A stretch of DNA of 64,000 nt from Nostoc sp. S4 (GTDB lineage Bacteria; Cyanobacteriota; Cyanobacteriia; Cyanobacteriales; Nostocaceae): the NCBI GenBank assembly GCA_029379225.1, contig JAQYWR010000047.1:1-64000 (forward strand), in the 5' to 3' direction. A program made the translations under genes and the position numbers. Shown in pieces: positions 63,952-64,000 of this stretch; position 1 is the first letter of the stretch; every line of letters starts with the position of its first letter. The notes under the pieces are model-generated. The model saw nothing but the letters and a program-made list of their open reading frames with translations, was not told the DNA's origin and searched no databases.

Positions 63952-64000
63952 TATAGCAGGAGGCAGGAGGCAGAAGGCAGAAGGCAGGAGGTAAAACATT
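63952..64000 (+). repeat. GGCAGGA-type dispersed repeat, cut by the window end
   Basis: Begins ATAGCAGGAGGCAGGAGG and ends AGGCAGGAGGTAAAACATT, with GGCAGAA heptamers inside. Same family as 24571-24612 and the copies around 7781-8062. Confidence 0.85.

Overview
The window is chromosomal DNA from a cyanobacterium, most likely a filamentous, heterocyst-forming member of the Nostocales. The evidence is the very frequent HIP1 octamer GCGATCGC, heptanucleotide STRR repeats between genes, a tocopherol cyclase, a division protein of the Ftn2/ARC6 type, a knotless phytochrome with cyanobacteriochrome GAF domains, a neutral invertase (GH100), an E1-alpha of pyruvate dehydrogenase, and several Uma2/DUF820 genes. 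No rRNA, cas or complete transposase genes are present.

Layout. 0-7 kb: Uma2 genes flank a fluoride exporter (CLC-F) preceded by a fluoride riboswitch, a divergent RCK-pore-RCK potassium-channel-like protein, and an HtpX protease. 7-14 kb: a NarL-type two-component pair, a small lipoprotein, a carboxyl-terminal processing protease, a membrane protein, a DUF29 protein and two decayed genes (a cyanobacterial nuclease-like fragment and hicB). 14-20 kb: aspS, a GH100 invertase, an orphan CRISPR array of seven repeats with a leader, and menH. 20-30 kb: a VOC protein, a flavin monooxygenase, ackA, a nuclease-like gene broken by a GGCAGGA-type repeat, an ArsA/Get3 ATPase with an HSP20-like tail, and a 1106-residue histidine kinase carrying three apparent bilin-binding GAF domains.

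30-39.6 kb: a cupin, sulfate-binding protein SbpA, a probably transferred AraC/darcynin/SDR cassette whose SDR gene is decayed, a cluster of eight perfect DnaA boxes (putative oriC), dnaA, an HtrA-type protease, peptide deformylase and DhaK/DhaL. 39.6-48 kb: a dynamin-like GTPase gene interrupted by an in-frame stop plus a small partner gene, ftn2/zipN, pdhA, an aldose-epimerase-like protein, tRNA-Lys(UUU) and an AAA-type ATPase remnant. 48-58 kb: a Uma2 gene, class II fructose-bisphosphate aldolase, a nitrilase-like amidase, a decayed MarC-family gene, trxA, a GuaB3-type IMP dehydrogenase-like gene, a DUF218 protein, dnaN, and a tRNA-Arg(CCU) gene split by a group I intron. 58-64 kb: tocopherol cyclase divergent from a J-domain/TPR protein, a truncated J-domain copy followed by WD40 blades, a Pro/Thr-rich membrane protein, two tandem metallophosphoesterases, an IS4-type transposase remnant and a coiled-coil protein, ending in another GGCAGGA repeat.

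Most genes are single housekeeping units. Functional groupings are the riboswitch with its fluoride exporter, the sensor kinase with its response regulator, dhaK with dhaL, trxA with guaB3, and dnaA with the DnaA-box cluster. The window is also rich in gene remnants, at least eight, which suggests repeated gain and loss of toxin-antitoxin, nuclease, NTPase and transposon genes. All assignments come from reading motifs by eye; no database search was run.
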